DNA from: JBPOFM01 sp051252455 | GTDB lineage: Bacteria > Bacteroidota > Bacteroidia > Flavobacteriales > Flavobacteriaceae | Reading direction: 5' to 3' | Assembly: GCA_051252455.1 (NCBI GenBank) | Contig: JBPOFM010000005.1 | Location: 236,780-300,779, forward strand | Length of the DNA stretch: 64,000 nucleotides | Part shown: piece after piece, positions 25,072 to 33,688 of the stretch | Position numbering within the stretch: position 1 is the stretch's first letter | Layout: each line of letters starts with the position of its first letter | Made by a program: the position numbers and the translations under genes | The notes under the pieces: model-generated | What the model was told of the DNA's origin: nothing | Seen by the model: only the letters and a program-made list of their open reading frames with translations | The model's database searches: none

Positions 25072-26271
25072 ATGAAATTTAAGCCAGCAAATAATATTCA
25101 AGATTTACAATACTTCGGTGAATTTGGAGGTGTGAACCCTTCCATTTCCGATTCATCAACCTATACATTTCTATCAGCCAAAACGATGTTTGATACGTTT
25201 GAAGGAAACGCCGATGGCTGTTATTTGTATTCGAGACACTCCTCGCCTTCCAACTTATATCTTGGCGAAGCGTTGGCAGCTATGGAAGGCACGGAAACGG
25301 CTAACGTCACTGCCTCTGGAATGGGCGCCATTACACCTGTCGTTTTGCAACTCTGTGGTTCTGGAGACCACGTGGTAAGTAGCAGGACTATTTATGGTGG
25401 AACGTATACGTTTTTGAAGAACTTCACACCGAGAATGGGTATCACCACCTCGTTTGTTGACATCACAAAATTGGACGTTGTTGAAGCGTCTATTACAAAA
25501 AATACAAAAATCATATTTTGCGAATCTGTGAGTAATCCTTTACTGGAGGTCGCTGATTTGAAAGGCTTGGCTCAATTAGCCAAGAAACACAAACTAAAAT
25601 TAGTTGTAGATAATACATTTTCGCCATTGAGTATTTCTCCAAAACAATTAGGAGCTGATGTTGTGATACATAGTTTGACGAAATTCATTAACGGAAGTAG
25701 TGATACGGTTGGTGGTGTGGTTTGTGGCACACAGGATTTTATCAATGAATTGCGGAATGTTAATGATGGTGCCTGTATGCTTTTGGGAGCGACGATGGAT
25801 AGTTTGCGAGCCGCATCTGTGCTGAAGAACTTACGAACGCTGCATATACGAATGCAACAACATAGTAAGAATGGGTTGTTTTTAGCTCAAAAATTTGAAG
25901 CGGCTGGTTTAAGAACGGTGTATCCGGGTCTGGAATCGCATCCGTCGCATGCATTGTTTAAAAGCATGATGAATCCGCAATATGGATTTGGTGGTATGCT
26001 TACTATTGATGTAGGCTCCATTGATAAAGCGAATGAACTTATGGAAATGATGCAAAAGAAAAATTTGGGTTATCTCGCAGTGAGTTTAGGGTTTTATAAA
26101 ACATTATTTTCTGCTCCAGGGAGCTCTACCTCTTCAGAAATACCAGAGGACGAACAAAAGGAAATGGGATTGAGTGATGGACTGATACGGTTCTCGATTG
26201 GATTGGATGCGGATATTGAACGTACTTACGAAATGATGAAAGACTGTATGAATGAACTTCACATCCTTTAA
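25072..26271 (+). CDS. Cys/Met-metabolism PLP enzyme, methionine gamma-lyase-like
   Basis: This 399-aa PLP enzyme is of the cystathionine gamma-synthase/methionine gamma-lyase family. It has the PLP-phosphate loop YSRHSSPS (53-60), the Tyr stacking on PLP in TIYGGTYTF, the Asp in VVDNTFSPL and the Schiff-base Lys K204 in SLTKFINGSSD. Methionine gamma-lyase cleaves methionine to methanethiol, ammonia and 2-oxobutyrate; beta/gamma-lyase or synthase activity cannot be separated by eye. ATG 25072 (MKFKPANN) is preferred over TTG 25063. The divergent Lrp-type gene is its likely regulator. Confidence 0.86.
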   Translation: MKFKPANNIQDLQYFGEFGGVNPSISDSSTYTFLSAKTMFDTFEGNADGCYLYSRHSSPSNLYLGEALAAMEGTETANVTASGMGAITPVVLQLCGSGDHVVSSRTIYGGTYTFLKNFTPRMGITTSFVDITKLDVVEASITKNTKIIFCESVSNPLLEVADLKGLAQLAKKHKLKLVVDNTFSPLSISPKQLGADVVIHSLTKFINGSSDTVGGVVCGTQDFINELRNVNDGACMLLGATMDSLRAASVLKNLRTLHIRMQQHSKNGLFLAQKFEAAGLRTVYPGLESHPSHALFKSMMNPQYGFGGMLTIDVGSIDKANELMEMMQKKNLGYLAVSLGFYKTLFSAPGSSTSSEIPEDEQKEMGLSDGLIRFSIGLDADIERTYEMMKDCMNELHIL

Positions 26272-26360
26272 TGCTAACACGGCTCAATTGATCGCTAAAT
26301 TCCTTTGATACGCTACCCGAAATAATCTAAAAGCTAATTTGATTGTGTCTTATGTGAGTT

Positions 26361-26421
26361 TGTGTTGACAGGACGCAAGAATGTGTTGACAGGACGCAAG
26401 AATGTGCTGACAGGACGGAAG
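26361..26421. repeat. Three 21-bp direct repeats
   Basis: Units starting at 26361, 26382 and 26403 share TGTG(T/C)TGACAGGACG(C/G)AAG(A/T) in exact 21-bp phase, the third with two or three changes. A 21-bp period equals two helical turns and seven codons, so either protein-binding sites or decayed coding sequence is possible. Confidence 0.85.
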
Positions 26422-26993
26422 TTTTTTTGGGCATGTTAGGAGATTTTAAGCGGTTAGTTGTTACATAGTGTTATTAATTGCGAATGTGAGGGCAGGGTAC
26501 TCTTTTGGGCTTTTAATTGTTAGTTGACATTTTATTGGTATTGATGTTTTTGATGTTTTGATCATTTTGTTGCTTGACTAAAAAAACAAACCAAAAAAAG
26601 TCAAGACAATTTGAGGAAATTGCTGAAGCATCGCTCGCTTGGTGGTATTTATATTTATAGGTATTAATCTTTATTTTACTCTTGGCAAGTTTTATATTCT
26701 AACGGGCTTTTTACAGCTCGCTATTTGACTCCGTCGAATCTTCGATGTCTGAAAATCGTCGTTTCCCGCTTTTGGCAGGATAGCAAGTGGTAAGAATGTT
26801 TTGGGTTTTAATGGGGGCTTTTTATTGTATGTAGAAAATGTGGTAGTTTAGGATTCTTTCTGTTATGAGCACGGATTGCAAATCTACGCTATCGTGGTTT
26901 TGACTACAAAAAATATGAAATTTAATTTAGATGTTGACTTTTAGCTATTGCCGTTGGCTTTTAGCTGTTGGTTGAATACGCTTAAAAAGGAGG

Positions 26994-27027
26994 AAAAAAC
27001 CAAGATGGAGGTGTCTTGGTTTTTTTT
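26994..27027. terminator. Hairpin terminator upstream of nhaC
   Basis: The stem AAAAAACCAAGA (26994-27005)/TCTTGGTTTTTT (27014-27025) with an 8-base loop and T-run is typical of Bacteroidota terminators. It lies upstream of nhaC, so the true nhaC start must be beyond it. Confidence 0.85.
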
Positions 27028-27118
27028 ATTGACTCTGGTGGAATTATCAAATTTGCACAGCTTATGTGAAAATCGTAACATTACATATCATAAAATAACT
27101 CCTAACCAAATTACTGAA

Positions 27119-28612
27119 ATGGAAAGCAAAGATATCAAGCCAAGAGTGCCGCAAGACGAAAACATTGTTGAAAATAGAGAACTTAATATTTGGGAAGCTC
27201 TGATCCCTGTGGTTGTTTTGGTCGCTATGCTCGCTTATAATGTCTTCGTTTTTGGTGATGATGCCTTATCTGGTTCCAATCAATTTATTCTATTATTAGG
27301 AGGTGCGGTTGCTGCCGTCGTTGGGTTTTTTAATAAAGTGTCCTTTGATCAGATGATGGAAGAAGTTGCGGAAAATATAAAATCAACTGCCGGAGCGATC
27401 TTAATATTATTGATGGTTGGTGCACTGGCAGGAACTTGGCTTATCAGTGGCATCATTCCCACAATGATCTATTATGGACTTCAGGTCTTGAATCCGACGA
27501 TATTTTTGGCTGCTTGTGTTATTATTTGTGCAGTGATCTCCATTGCCACAGGAAGTAGTTGGACGACCTCGGCAACGGTAGGTATTGCGATGATTGGTAT
27601 TGCAGAAGCGCTAGGTGTACCCTTGGGAATGACTGCAGGTGCTGTAATTTCTGGCGCTTATTTTGGTGATAAACTTTCACCTATGAGCGATACTACCAAC
27701 CTTGCCCCAGCCATGGCTGGGACTGACTTGTTCACTCATATCAAATATATGTTGTATACGACTGTTCCTACTATTACCATCACTTTAATTGTTTTTATTA
27801 TTCTAGGACTGAATTTAGAACCCAATGGAGTTGCGGATACACATGTTATTTTACAAGACATAGAAGCTTCTTTAAATGTGAGTCCTTGGTTGTTTTTGGT
27901 TCCGGTAATTGTGATTTTTTTGATTGTCAAAAAAACATCACCGTTAATTGCATTGCTTATTGGTACTCTACTGGGCGGCCTTACTGCGCTAATTTTTCAA
28001 CCATCCATTGTTGCTTCCATTGGTGGAGGTACGACTTTAGACTTCACTTCCGGCTACAAAGGCATCATGAATGCCATCACAGTGGATACGGCAATACCTA
28101 CGGACAATGAAGCGCTTCAAGGATTGTTCAAAGCTGGAGGCATGAGTAAAATGCTAGGCACTATATGGCTCATTTTGTGCGCAATGGTTTTTGGCGGTAT
28201 TATGGATGGTATTGGAGCTTTGACAACCATTAGTAAAGCATTATTAAGATTATTTCACACCACTTTCGGACTCTTTGCTAGCACTGTGGCAAGTTGTTTA
28301 GCGCTAAACGTTACTGCAAGTGACCAATATTTGGCCATAGTAGTTCCTGGTAAAATGTATGCAAAAGCTTTTAAGGAAAAAGGGTTAGCTCCAGAAAACC
28401 TATCAAGGACGCTAGAAGATTCGGGTACGGTTACTTCTGTTTTAGTGCCTTGGAATACCTGTGGCGCTTATCAGGCTGGAGTATTGGGTGTAGATACATT
28501 TCATTATGCTGGTTATGCTATTTTCAATTGGTTGAGTCCATTTATGACCTTACTATTTGCCGCCTTCCAAATTAAAATCAAACAGCTTACAACTTCAGAA
28601 AAGACAATCTAG
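27119..28612 (+). CDS. nhaC: NhaC-family Na+/H+ antiporter
   Basis: This 497-aa inner-membrane antiporter exchanges Na+ for H+ (some relatives move malate/lactate or other organic anions). The family signature GAYFGDKLSPMSDTTNLAPAM begins near residue 180, and the second-half ASDQYLAIVVPGKMY and PWNTCGAY are also typical. About 12 hydrophobic spans are seen. ATG 27119 (MESKDIKPRV) is chosen; the longer frame to 26948 would code through the terminator stem at 26994-27027. The gene appears monocistronic. Confidence 0.9.
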   Translation: MESKDIKPRVPQDENIVENRELNIWEALIPVVVLVAMLAYNVFVFGDDALSGSNQFILLLGGAVAAVVGFFNKVSFDQMMEEVAENIKSTAGAILILLMVGALAGTWLISGIIPTMIYYGLQVLNPTIFLAACVIICAVISIATGSSWTTSATVGIAMIGIAEALGVPLGMTAGAVISGAYFGDKLSPMSDTTNLAPAMAGTDLFTHIKYMLYTTVPTITITLIVFIILGLNLEPNGVADTHVILQDIEASLNVSPWLFLVPVIVIFLIVKKTSPLIALLIGTLLGGLTALIFQPSIVASIGGGTTLDFTSGYKGIMNAITVDTAIPTDNEALQGLFKAGGMSKMLGTIWLILCAMVFGGIMDGIGALTTISKALLRLFHTTFGLFASTVASCLALNVTASDQYLAIVVPGKMYAKAFKEKGLAPENLSRTLEDSGTVTSVLVPWNTCGAYQAGVLGVDTFHYAGYAIFNWLSPFMTLLFAAFQIKIKQLTTSEKTI

Positions 28613-28810
28613 TATACATAATTGCTCTAAATTGTAAAGTTCACATCTTTTGCTATTAAATATTGTTAGATTGATAGGATTTCATGCCGTTTCAAAAAAG
28701 TATTAATGAAGTCTATTGTAATATTGTTTTATATAATTATTTTGAATGGTAATTGTGTCGATGTCGATGTAAATTTGTATCAAGAAAATAATTAATTAAA
28801 AACATATTAT

Positions 28811-29455
28811 ATGGCATTTGTAGGTAAAAAATTTCCAAATTTAAACGTTAATGCAATGAACGACATGGGTGATACTTTTAAACTCAACGTTCTTGAAGAA
28901 GCGCAAAACAATAACAAAAAAGTAGTTTTATTCTGGTATCCAAAAGATTTCACTTTTGTATGTCCTACAGAATTGCATGCATTTCAGGCGGCATTAGGTG
29001 AGTTTGAAAAACGTAACACGATTGTAATTGGTGCGTCTTGCGACACTGCTGAAGTTCATTTTGCTTGGTTATCTACTGCGAAAGACAATGGTGGAATTGA
29101 AGGTGTAACCTACCCTATTTTAGCTGATTCCAATAGAAACCTTGCTTCTGCTTTGGGGATTTTGGATATTTCTGAAGAAGCTTACGATGAAGAAACAGGT
29201 TTATTTACCGTAGAAGGTGATAACGTGACTTACAGAGCTACATACATTATCGATGAAGAAGGAACTGTACAGCACGAAAGCATCAACAATATGCCTTTGG
29301 GTAGAAATGTAAATGAGTATTTGCGTTTGATCGATGCCTTAACCCATGTACAAGAAAAAGGAGAAGTTTGTCCAGCAAACTGGGAAGAAGGAAAAGATGC
29401 GATGCAAGCAAATTCAAAAGGAACTGCTGCTTACTTAAAAGCGCATTTGAATTAA
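28811..29455 (+). CDS. Peroxiredoxin (AhpC/Prx1 type)
   Basis: This 214-aa typical 2-Cys peroxiredoxin reduces H2O2 and organic hydroperoxides. The peroxidatic Cys is in FTFVCPTELHAF (about residue 53), and the resolving Cys is in GEVCPANWEEG (about 190). The GGIEGVTYPILAD segment (GG(L/I/V)G-like motif) suggests sensitivity to over-oxidation. It opens a run with thioredoxin and a DUF6952 protein. A hairpin at 29471-29520 may separate the transcripts. Confidence 0.95.
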   Translation: MAFVGKKFPNLNVNAMNDMGDTFKLNVLEEAQNNNKKVVLFWYPKDFTFVCPTELHAFQAALGEFEKRNTIVIGASCDTAEVHFAWLSTAKDNGGIEGVTYPILADSNRNLASALGILDISEEAYDEETGLFTVEGDNVTYRATYIIDEEGTVQHESINNMPLGRNVNEYLRLIDALTHVQEKGEVCPANWEEGKDAMQANSKGTAAYLKAHLN

Positions 29456-29470
29456 AAACTAATCAAATAT

Positions 29471-29520
29471 AAAATTCCAAATTCCAATAATTAATATCAC
29501 TTTGGAATTTGGAATTTTTT
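29471..29520 (+). terminator. Terminator/attenuator between prx and trx
   Basis: The long perfect stem AAATTCCAAATTCCAA/TTGGAATTTGGAATTT spans 29472-29517 around a ~15-base loop and is followed by a T-run. It ends the peroxiredoxin transcript or lowers expression of the downstream thioredoxin. Confidence 0.85.
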
Positions 29521-29536
29521 TATAAAAATAAAAGTT

Positions 29537-29851
29537 ATGGTCACAGAATTAGAACAAGATAATTTACAACAACTCATTACAGATACTGATACGGTTGTGG
29601 TGCAATACTCTGCAACATGGTGTGGAAATTGCAGAATCATGAAGCCAAAATTTAAAAAATTGGCGACTGAAAATGAAAATATCACATTTGTTATTGCTGA
29701 TGCAGAAAAATTTCCAGAATCAAGGAAATTGGCAACCGTTGACAATTTACCAACCTTTGCTACTTTTAAGGATGGTAAATTCGTAAATCAAGTGCAAACA
29801 AATAAATTCGAAGTTTTAAAAGAGCTAGTTGATGAAGTTACCAATAATTAA
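29537..29851 (+). CDS. Thioredoxin-family protein
   Basis: This 104-aa single thioredoxin domain is cytoplasmic (no signal). The active site is WCGNC (residues 30-34) in place of WCGPC, so the Pro is replaced by Asn, which should change redox potential. The cis-Pro is in NLPTFATF. Its likely job is to recycle the peroxiredoxin encoded just upstream. The last 20 bp overlap the start of the DUF6952-like gene. Confidence 0.92.
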   Translation: MVTELEQDNLQQLITDTDTVVVQYSATWCGNCRIMKPKFKKLATENENITFVIADAEKFPESRKLATVDNLPTFATFKDGKFVNQVQTNKFEVLKELVDEVTNN

Positions 29852-30089
29852 ACATTTGACTCAATTCATTGAGGACAATGACGAAGACTATATAGTTGAA
29901 ACGATTGAAACCCTTGAAAACCTTACAGAAGTTTCATCTTTGAAGGATGAGGAATTGGACCTGATTGGAGAATTGATATCCAATATGTATGGTGCGATAG
30001 AAGTTCATAAAATGATTAAATCGGGCACATCAAAAAAGGAAGCTCTTAATGGTTTCATGTCTCGAGTGACAGGTTCCATCGATAAATAG
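29832..30089 (+). CDS. DUF6952-like small protein
   Basis: This 85-aa acidic, helical protein (KHLTQFIEDNDEDYIVETIETLENL, then VSSLKDEELDLIGELISNMYGAIEVHK) always seems to follow thioredoxin/peroxiredoxin genes in flavobacteria and resembles the DUF6952 group. ATG 29832 is used; it overlaps the thioredoxin gene by 20 bp, which implies translational coupling. The function is unknown, probably linked to peroxide defence. Confidence 0.72.
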   Translation: MKLPIIKHLTQFIEDNDEDYIVETIETLENLTEVSSLKDEELDLIGELISNMYGAIEVHKMIKSGTSKKEALNGFMSRVTGSIDK

Positions 30090-30114
30090 ATATTAAAAAA
30101 AAACATCTTATAGT

Positions 30115-30145
30115 AAAAAAACCACTTCGACTGAAGTGGTTTTTT
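30115..30145. terminator. Bidirectional terminator between trx operon and katG
   Basis: The stem AAAAACCACTTC (30117-30128)/GAAGTGGTTTTT (30133-30144) has a 4-base loop GACT. It serves the convergent trx-DUF6952 and katG transcripts. Confidence 0.93.
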
Positions 30146-30169
30146 GTTTGTATCATTTCAGATAACTCT

Positions 30170-32422
30170 TTATTTCAAATCAAAACGATCTAAGTTCATC
30201 ACTTTTGTCCAAGCGGAAACAAAGTCCGTTACAAATTTATCTTTTGAATCTTCACAACCATAGACTTCAGCAATGGCACGTAATTCAGAATTAGAGCCAA
30301 AAATTAAATCAACACGTGTTCCCGTCCATCTACTTTCATCAGTGTTTCGATTACGGCCTTCGAACACATTTTGAGATTCTATCGTTGCCTTCCATGTTGT
30401 TGACATGTCCAATAAATTCACGAAAAAGTCATTTGTCAAAGTTTCAGTATGTGTTGTAAACACACCATGCTTTGAGTGGTCATAATTAGCACCCAACACT
30501 CTTAAACCGCCAACCAAAACCGTCATTTCAGGGGCAGTCAATGTCAATAATTGAGCTCTATCCACTAACATTTCTTCGGCAGAAGCGGAATGTTTGTTTC
30601 CTATAAAGTTTCTAAATCCGTCCGCTCTAGGTTCAAGAGCAGCAAAGGACTCTACATCGGTTTGTTCTGCTGAAGCATCGGTTCTTCCGGGGATGAAAGG
30701 CACGTTTATTATTCTTCCTGCATTTTTAGCAGCTTTCTCAATACCCACACTTCCACCTAACACAATTAAATCTGCAATGGAGATTTGTTTGCCGGAATTG
30801 ACATCATTAAAGTTCTTTTGAATTCCTTCCAACGTTTTCAAAACTTTAGATAATTGTTGTGGATTATTGACTTCCCAATTTCGTTGAGGTGCCAATCGAA
30901 TGCGGCCTCCATTGGCTCCGCCGCGTTTATCTGAACCTCTAAAGGTAGAGGCTGATGCCCAAGCGGTCGATACCAATTCAGAAACTGATAATCCTGAATC
31001 TAGGATTTCGCATTTCAAATTAGCAATGTCTGCATCACTAACCATTTCATAAGTAGCTTTTGGAATTGGGTCTTGCCAAATCAATTCTTCTTTTGGAACT
31101 TCTGGTCCCAAATAGCGCTCAATTGGCCCCATATCTCTGTGCGTCAATTTGTACCAAGCACGTGCGTAGGCATCGGCAAATTCATCTGGGTTTTCATAAA
31201 AATTTCTAGATATTTTCTCATAAATTGGATCCATTCGCAATGATAAATCTGTCGTTAGCATAAACGGATCCCGTTTTTTGTTAGCATCGTACGCATCTGG
31301 AACAGTGCCAGCGCCTTCATTATTTTTTGGTTTCCATTGATGGGCGCCTGCTGGACTTTTGGTGAGTTCCCATTCATATTCGAATAGAGTTTCCCAAAAA
31401 TTATTATCCCATTTAATTGGTGTTGTTGTCCAGGCACCTTCCAAACCACTCGTAATGGTATCTGCACCTTTCCCACTTCCATAACTATTATTCCAACCCA
31501 TACTTTGAGCTTCGATACCAGCTGCTGCAGGTTCTTCCGTTACATATTTTTCTGGATCTGCCGCACCATGAGTTTTACCAAACGTGTGACCACCGGCAAT
31601 CAATGCAACCGTCTCGTAATCATTCATCGCCATGCGTCCAAATGTTTCTCTAATATAATGCGCAGCTTCTACTGGGTCCGGATTAGCGTTATGTCCTTCT
31701 GGATTTACATAAATCAACCCCATGTGAGCAGCTCCAAGTGGGTTTTCAAGTTCATCACCCATATATCGTTCTTTATTTGCAAGCCACTCCCCTTCTGAAC
31801 CCCAATAAATATCTTGTTCTGTCTCCCAAATATCTTCTCTACCACCTGCAAATCCATACATTTTTAAACCCATAGATTCGTGTGCACAGTTTCCCGCGAG
31901 AACCATCAAATCTGCCCATGATAATTTCTTACCGTATTTCTGTTTAATTGGCCATAATAATAATCGGGCTTTATCTAAATTGGCGTTATCTGGCCAACTA
32001 TTCAATGGCGCGAAACGTTGCGAACCAGAGCTGGCGCCACCACGTCCATCAGCAATACGATATGTCCCTGCGCTATGCCATGCCATACGGATCATTAGAG
32101 GTCCATAATGTCCATAATCTGCAGGCCACCACTCTTGAGAGTTGGTAAGTAAATCAATAATGTCTTTTTTGACTGCTGGAAGATCTAATTTTTTAAACTC
32201 CTCTGCATAATTAAAATCCTTATCCATAGGGTTTCCCAACGAGGAATGCTGGCGAAGAATATTTACATTAAGTTGATTTGGCCACCAGTCTGAATTTGAA
32301 GTCCCTCTTCCTGCGGAATTTTTAATTTCGCCACCAGAGAAAGGGCATTTGTTTGCACTTGATTCATTAACATCCCAAGCTTCGCCTTGAGTACCTTGTT
32401 CAGAACGATTGTTGTTTTCCAT
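30170..32422 (-). CDS. katG: Catalase-peroxidase
   Basis: This 750-aa bifunctional heme enzyme decomposes H2O2 and oxidises donors. The distal triad is R112, W115 and H116 (IRMAWHSAGTYR); the proximal His is in ALIAGGHTFGKTHG. The W115 region, Tyr in GLIYVNPEG and Met in YEYEWELT-type C-terminal part of domain 1 could form the Met-Tyr-Trp adduct. The inactive second domain begins about residue 460. There is no clear signal peptide, so it is cytoplasmic. It is convergent with the peroxiredoxin/thioredoxin genes, making a local oxidative-stress cluster. Confidence 0.96.
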   Translation of the reverse strand: MENNNRSEQGTQGEAWDVNESSANKCPFSGGEIKNSAGRGTSNSDWWPNQLNVNILRQHSSLGNPMDKDFNYAEEFKKLDLPAVKKDIIDLLTNSQEWWPADYGHYGPLMIRMAWHSAGTYRIADGRGGASSGSQRFAPLNSWPDNANLDKARLLLWPIKQKYGKKLSWADLMVLAGNCAHESMGLKMYGFAGGREDIWETEQDIYWGSEGEWLANKERYMGDELENPLGAAHMGLIYVNPEGHNANPDPVEAAHYIRETFGRMAMNDYETVALIAGGHTFGKTHGAADPEKYVTEEPAAAGIEAQSMGWNNSYGSGKGADTITSGLEGAWTTTPIKWDNNFWETLFEYEWELTKSPAGAHQWKPKNNEGAGTVPDAYDANKKRDPFMLTTDLSLRMDPIYEKISRNFYENPDEFADAYARAWYKLTHRDMGPIERYLGPEVPKEELIWQDPIPKATYEMVSDADIANLKCEILDSGLSVSELVSTAWASASTFRGSDKRGGANGGRIRLAPQRNWEVNNPQQLSKVLKTLEGIQKNFNDVNSGKQISIADLIVLGGSVGIEKAAKNAGRIINVPFIPGRTDASAEQTDVESFAALEPRADGFRNFIGNKHSASAEEMLVDRAQLLTLTAPEMTVLVGGLRVLGANYDHSKHGVFTTHTETLTNDFFVNLLDMSTTWKATIESQNVFEGRNRNTDESRWTGTRVDLIFGSNSELRAIAEVYGCEDSKDKFVTDFVSAWTKVMNLDRFDLK

Positions 32423-32546
32423 AGTTAGTTAGTTTTATGTGATTCATAATGTTTAAAGTTAAATATTTGGTTTTATAATATGATTCTTATTTAATTTTTA
32501 AACAAAATAGATTGATTGATAAAATTTATGGCACCCTTAAAAAACA

Positions 32547-32578
32547 AAAAACCTTTCGAGTCGAACTCGAAAGGTTTT
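32547..32578. terminator. Bidirectional-looking terminator
   Basis: The stem AAAACCTTTCGAG (32548-32560)/CTCGAAAGGTTTT (32566-32578) with a 5-base loop lies just after the fasciclin gene (minus strand) and upstream of katG. Confidence 0.92.
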
Positions 32579-32607
32579 AAATATCTTAAAAAAGAAATTA
32601 TTTCTTT

Positions 32608-33237
32608 TTACATTTTATTTTTTGGCGTTAGCACACCATCTACAACATGAATTACGCCATTGGACTGATTCACATCAGCGATAGTAACTTTTGCAGACAC
32701 ACCATTTTCATCTGTGATGTACACAGCATCTCCTTTGGCCCAAGCTGTTAACGTACCATCACTTACGGTTTTTAGTTGTGCTTTACCATTACCTTCTTTA
32801 ATTAATTTGGCAACATCGGCAGCATTCCATTTGCCTGCAACTACATGATATTTAAGAATTGTTTGAAGTAATTCCTTATTTTCAGGCTTTAACAAGGTGT
32901 CAACAGTTCCTTTTGGGAGATTGTCAAAAGCGGCATTGGTTGGTGCAAATACTGTAAAGGGTCCTTCACTTGATAAAACATCTACCAGATCCGCAGCTTT
33001 TACCGCAGCTACTAAAGTTGTGTGGTCTTTGGAATTTACAGCGTTCTCAACGATGTTTTTTGATGGATACATTTCAGCTCCACCTACCATTTTGGTGTCC
33101 TGCTTCATCATTTTATCCTCCTTCATCATTTTTTCACCCTCTTTCTTCATCATTTTTTTCTCTTGGGCTAAAAGACCTTGTCCAATAAACATTGAACCTA
33201 CCAATACTGCGATACTTAAAAATTTAGTTGTTTTCAT
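32608..33237 (-). CDS. Fasciclin-domain secreted protein with Met/Lys-rich linker
   Basis: This 209-aa protein has a signal peptide (residues 1-24, ending GLLAQ). A Lys/Met-rich linker of about 25 residues (repeats of KKMMK, EGEKMMKEDKMMKQD) is followed by one FAS1 domain (about 60-207) with TVFAPTNAAFDNLP, ILKYHVVAGK and GVIHVVDGVLTPK. FAS1 domains mediate adhesion or bind small ligands. The linker holds about eight methionines, which may bind metal or serve as an oxidant sink; this is inference. It lies between katG and a DUF2007 gene and is closed by a terminator at 32547. Confidence 0.9.
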   Translation of the reverse strand: MKTTKFLSIAVLVGSMFIGQGLLAQEKKMMKKEGEKMMKEDKMMKQDTKMVGGAEMYPSKNIVENAVNSKDHTTLVAAVKAADLVDVLSSEGPFTVFAPTNAAFDNLPKGTVDTLLKPENKELLQTILKYHVVAGKWNAADVAKLIKEGNGKAQLKTVSDGTLTAWAKGDAVYITDENGVSAKVTIADVNQSNGVIHVVDGVLTPKNKM

Positions 33238-33423
33238 AATAATTTTTTTTAACTGTTGAATGATTGTTTGTTGCTTCTATTTACGTCGATTCACTTCTAT
33301 TGGTTTTTTGGTCGGTTTGGTTTAACATACAATTAACTAGGAAAAAAGGCAGTCACATGAGGCTTTCTCAATGGATATATGGATTTTTTTGTATCTTAAT
33401 GGAAGAAATTAAAATGAATAATT

Positions 33424-33660
33424 ATGGAAGATAGCAATTATATAAAAGTGTTTTCAGGAACGTTTATCATCGTACAATTGGCCATGGATCGGCTCAAAAC
33501 CGCAGGAATCAATGCCATTTTAAAGGATGAAGCAGGACTAGGAGAACATTCAGGTTTTACAGTCTCCAATAGTGGTTACCAGGAAATTTATGTGTCAAAA
33601 AATGAAAGCGTCGATGCAATTCGGATCATTGAAGCTGTAAAAGCGGATTTAGAGGTATAA
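33424..33660 (+). CDS. DUF2007-domain protein
   Basis: This 78-aa single-domain protein (DUF2007, putative signal-transducing type, GlnB-like fold) has YIKVFSGTFIIVQLAMDRLKTAGINAILKDEAG and a C-terminal half YVSKNESVDAIRIIEAVKADL. Such proteins bind unknown small ligands. It is monocistronic with a strong terminator directly behind it. Confidence 0.85.
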   Translation: MEDSNYIKVFSGTFIIVQLAMDRLKTAGINAILKDEAGLGEHSGFTVSNSGYQEIYVSKNESVDAIRIIEAVKADLEV

Positions 33661-33685
33661 AAAAAGTCCCTTTTGGGGACTTTTT
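33658..33685. terminator. Bidirectional terminator (DUF2007/ABC-F)
   Basis: The hairpin AAAAAGTCCC-CTTTTG-type (33661-33670) pairs with GGGACTTTTT (33676-33685). It ends the DUF2007 gene and the convergent ABC-F gene. Confidence 0.9.
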
Positions 33686-33688
33686 AAT

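Larger units (their letters stand above)
26272..27118. other. Long gene-free stretch with short repeats
   Basis: No gene is supported over ~850 bp. It holds three 21-bp direct repeats (26361-26421, listed separately), heptanucleotide-like words (TTGGCTTTTAGCTGTTGG near 26954-26971) and a terminator hairpin at 26994-27027. The G/T-rich composition recalls 3900-4000. Confidence 0.6.
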
